From contig NZ_JAIWIA010000059.1 in assembly GCF_020176695.1 (NCBI RefSeq), forward strand, positions 1 through 43,387: a DNA stretch of 43,387 nt, read 5' to 3'. The notes under the pieces are model-generated. The model searched no databases, was not told where the DNA came from, and saw nothing but the letters and a program-made list of their open reading frames with translations. Position numbers and translations under genes: made by a program. Positions within the stretch are counted from its first letter, which is position 1; each line of letters begins with the position of its first letter. The DNA is from Massilia sp. MS-15 (lineage in GTDB: Bacteria > Pseudomonadota > Gammaproteobacteria > Burkholderiales > Burkholderiaceae_D). Below, piece after piece: positions 41,681 to 43,387 of the stretch.

Positions 41681-41707
41681 GTAACGTACGGCGCGCACAA
41701 AACTTTA
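41681..41707 (-). promoter_or_regulatory. Probable sigma-28 promoter of fliC
   Basis: The minus strand reads TAAAGTTT (perfect -35), 11 bases, then TACGTTAC, which keeps only C, G, T and A at the expected positions of GCCGATAA. A GCCG closer in has the wrong spacing. An A/T-rich block (AAAAAAATTTTT, 41719-41730) just upstream could act as an UP-like element. It is placed about 95 bases before the ATG. Confidence 0.55.
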
Positions 41708-41771
41708 TGGTCGAGATCAAAAAAATTTTTGTAGGGCAACGCTTGTTGGCCTGCTTTTATGGGAGAGTGTG

Positions 41772-41796
41772 CTTGCGGGCGTATAATTCTCGCAAG
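41772..41796 (+). promoter_or_regulatory. Candidate -10 box within an inverted repeat before the glycosyltransferase
   Basis: A perfect TATAAT at 41782-41787 is bracketed by CTTGCG (41772-41777) and CGCAAG (41791-41796). No good -35 is present 17 bases upstream, suggesting an activated or repressed promoter. The dyad could be an operator; this is inference. Confidence 0.4.
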
Positions 41797-41844
41797 AATT
41801 GATCCACGATCCGACCCGCGATCCCCAACCTGATGGAGCAAGGC

Positions 41845-42894
41845 ATGACCCAACCCGCACTCGTAGTCATCGCACGCGACGAAGCGCCGACCCTCGCGCG
41901 CTGCCTGGAATCGGCGCGCCCCTTCGTGGCGGAGATGATCGTGCTCGACACCGGTTCCAGCGACGATACGGCACAGATCGCCGCCGCCTGCGGCGCCCGT
42001 GTCATTCCCTTCGCCTGGAACGACGACTACGGCGCCGCGCGCAATGCCGCGCTTGCCGCTTCGTCCGCGGACTGGAACCTGGTACTGGATGGCGACGAAT
42101 GGATCGATGCGGCCCAGGGCGACGTGGCCGGCATCCTGGCCCAGGCCTGCACCGCCGCGCCTGCACTCGGCATGCTGCCGGTGCGCCTGGGCTTCGACCT
42201 GGCCGGCCGCGGCCTGGCCGCCACCGCCTGGCGCCCGCGCCTGCTGCCGCGCGGGGTGCGCTATGCCGGCGCGGTGGACGAGGCGCCGACGGGCGAGCTG
42301 CCACAGGGTCGCATTCCGCTCTGGATCGATAACGACGGCATGCGCCGCCCGGAGCGCGCCGCCAAGCGCGCCCAGCGCGCGGGCCTGCTGCTGGCGGCCC
42401 AGGCCGCCGCTCCGCAGGATGCGCGCCTGGCCTACCAGGCCGGCAAGCTGGAGGAAGCGCGCGGCGAGCACGCGGCCGCGGCCGCGCACTACCGCCATGC
42501 GCTCGGGCTCACCGCGCCGGACGCCGCCTGGCGCCACGACCTGGTGGTGCGCGCCATGTTCACCCTCAAGATGGCCGGCCAGCCGGAAGAAGCGGTGCAC
42601 CTGGCGGACCTCGAGATGGATAACTGGCAGGATTCGCCCGACTATTACTTTGCATTGGGCGACGTGCTGCTGGAACTGGCCAGCAGGAATCCCGACACGG
42701 CGCCGGAAGTCCTGCCCATGATCGAAGCCAGCTGGCTGCGCTGCCTGGAGCTGGGCGACCAGCCGGCCCTGGAAGGATCGGTGAGCGGGCGCGGCAGCTT
42801 CCTGGCGGCGCACAACCTGGCCGTGCTGTACGAGAGCCAGGGCGATGCGCAGCAGGCCGGCCGTTTCCGGGAGCTGGCCAGCCGCGGCGCATAA
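41845..42894 (+). CDS. Family 2 glycosyltransferase with a TPR-like C-terminus, probably acting on flagellin
   Basis: About 349 residues; the ATG at 41845 (MTQPALVVIARDEAP) has GGAG about seven bases upstream, better than the ATG at 41833. The N-terminal GT-A domain has IARDEAPTLARCLESARPFVAEMIVLDTGSSDDT and the metal-binding LVLDGDEWID (DxD-type) segment. From about residue 195 on, Ala-rich helical pairs (LAYQAGKLEEARGEHAAAAAHYRHAL, DYYFALGDVLLELASR) look like tetratricopeptide repeats. Divergent placement beside fliC makes flagellin a probable acceptor, which is inference. It is cytoplasmic, with no membrane segment. Confidence 0.85.
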   Translation: MTQPALVVIARDEAPTLARCLESARPFVAEMIVLDTGSSDDTAQIAAACGARVIPFAWNDDYGAARNAALAASSADWNLVLDGDEWIDAAQGDVAGILAQACTAAPALGMLPVRLGFDLAGRGLAATAWRPRLLPRGVRYAGAVDEAPTGELPQGRIPLWIDNDGMRRPERAAKRAQRAGLLLAAQAAAPQDARLAYQAGKLEEARGEHAAAAAHYRHALGLTAPDAAWRHDLVVRAMFTLKMAGQPEEAVHLADLEMDNWQDSPDYYFALGDVLLELASRNPDTAPEVLPMIEASWLRCLELGDQPALEGSVSGRGSFLAAHNLAVLYESQGDAQQAGRFRELASRGA

Positions 42895-43007
42895 GCTCGT
42901 GACAAACCCGCCCGCTTGCGGCAGCATGTGAATCCGGCACGACAATACGACAAGACGACCGCGGCCAGGAACCTGGAGCGCGGTTCCCGTTCATTCAAGG
43001 AGACACG

Positions 43008-43274
43008 ATGAAGGCATTCACGGTAGGGCTGGCAATGGCAGGCATGACGGGCATGGCAGGCATGGTGACGGGTTGCGCCACCGTGCCCGACAACGATCCA
43101 TCCCCGACGATGCAGGAAGTGGCGGCGGGCACCAATACGGCCGGCACGGGCGGCCACGGCATGACCGGCAGCCGCCTCAAGCGCGATTCGACCGACCGCA
43201 TGCTCAAGGCCGTCGGTGCGCAAGGCGCGCGTGATGAAATGAACAACGCGCCGCGGCCGCTCGATTCCCGCTAG
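43008..43274 (+). CDS. Small putative lipoprotein
   Basis: An 88-residue protein with a signal peptide MKAFTVGLAMAGMTGMAGMVTGC, with lipobox MVTGC, so Cys23 would be lipidated. The mature part is short and polar (ATVPDNDPSPTMQEVAAGTNTAG ... RLKRDSTDRMLKAVGAQGARDEMNN). AAGGAG lies before the ATG. The TAG stop sits exactly at the edge of an IS5-family insertion, so the C-terminus may be shortened. Function unknown. Confidence 0.7.
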   Translation: MKAFTVGLAMAGMTGMAGMVTGCATVPDNDPSPTMQEVAAGTNTAGTGGHGMTGSRLKRDSTDRMLKAVGAQGARDEMNNAPRPLDSR

Positions 43275-43387
43275 GGTCTGTCTGACTGAGTTCAGGGAAG
43301 CCATAACATTATTGTCGCCACGATGACTGCGGCGAGGTAGTTATGGCCGCGCTTGTCGTAACGCGTTGCAACGGCGCGGAAGTCCTT
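43275..43387 (-). mobile_element. IS5-family insertion sequence, right-edge fragment in the window
   Basis: From about 43275 on, the sequence GGTCTGTCTGACTGAG has the look of an IS terminus and leads into a transposase end. The preceding CTAG would fit the YTAR target preference described for the IS427 group, where TA is duplicated. The rest of the element lies outside the window, so the exact ends cannot be proven here. Confidence 0.65.
43292..43387 (-). CDS. C-terminal fragment of an IS5-family transposase
   Basis: The minus strand reads [31 protein letters not shown] then TGA. The RRxATRYDKxxxNFLA-like ending followed by a hydrophobic stretch is typical of IS5-family (IS427-type) DDE transposases, with ATRYDK after the catalytic Glu region. 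Only 31 residues are in the window, so activity cannot be judged. Confidence 0.8.
   Translation of the reverse strand, partial: KDFRAVATRYDKRGHNYLAAVIVATIMLWLP

Noticed and set aside
42935..42992. Possible hairpin GGAACC/GGTTCC upstream of the small lipoprotein
   Set aside because: Six-base stem with a long loop and no T run; too weak to call.

Overview
The window is a high-GC chromosomal segment dominated by flagellar genes. The gene order, the protein families and the style of the repeats suggest a motile betaproteobacterium of the Oxalobacteraceae (Massilia/Duganella/Janthinobacterium type). That placement is inference; no rRNA or other taxonomic marker is present. No tRNA, rRNA or CRISPR array was seen.

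Layout: (1) 1-5160, flank: an M35-type metallopeptidase, a globin-coupled PAS-PAS-GGDEF-EAL c-di-GMP enzyme, a YciH/SUI1 protein and a small exported protein. (2) 5207-6881, flgN-flgM-flgA on the minus strand, with a sigma-28 promoter before flgM. (3) 7040-18149, flgBCDEFGHIJ and flgKL on the plus strand (rod, hook, L and P rings, hook-filament junction); flgKL has its own sigma-28-like promoter. (4) 18162-30315 on the minus strand: an unknown small gene, then fliFGHIJKLMNOPQR (MS ring, switch, ATPase complex, hook-length control, C-ring, export gate), with fliE divergent. (5) 31028-34148, a non-structural island: small membrane protein, membrane diguanylate cyclase, NsrR-type Rrf2 regulator and an atypical LuxR-type regulator. 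(6) 34188-41586 on the minus strand: fliC, flaG, fliD, fliS, fliT, a second FliK-like protein, an FlhB-C-like protein and YcgR (filament, cap, chaperones and the c-di-GMP brake). (7) 41845-43387: a glycosyltransferase divergent from fliC, a small lipoprotein and the end of an IS5-family transposase.

The genes form one assembly pathway. The fliF-R block gives the base and export gate, flgB-J the rod, hook and rings, and FlgM/sigma-28 gates late genes (flgM, flgKL, fliC). The two GGDEF proteins and YcgR connect motility to c-di-GMP. The master regulators, fliA, flhA, flhB, mot and che genes are not in the window.

The strongest unexplained signal is a family of about a dozen REP-like hairpins (9-bp stem, 3-nt loop, with compensated stem changes), usually in inverted pairs. 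They sit directly against genes: the TAG in the element's head is the stop codon of four different genes. A pair has been read into the 5' end of fliO, and another pair abuts the fliI start codon and leaves it without a Shine-Dalgarno sequence. A 140-bp MITE-like element after fliE also carries one. Other notable items are an 11-bp inverted repeat that could sequester the flgG ribosome binding site, a roughly 100-residue Ala-rich insertion in FlgE, and a duplicated central module in a 714-residue flagellin.
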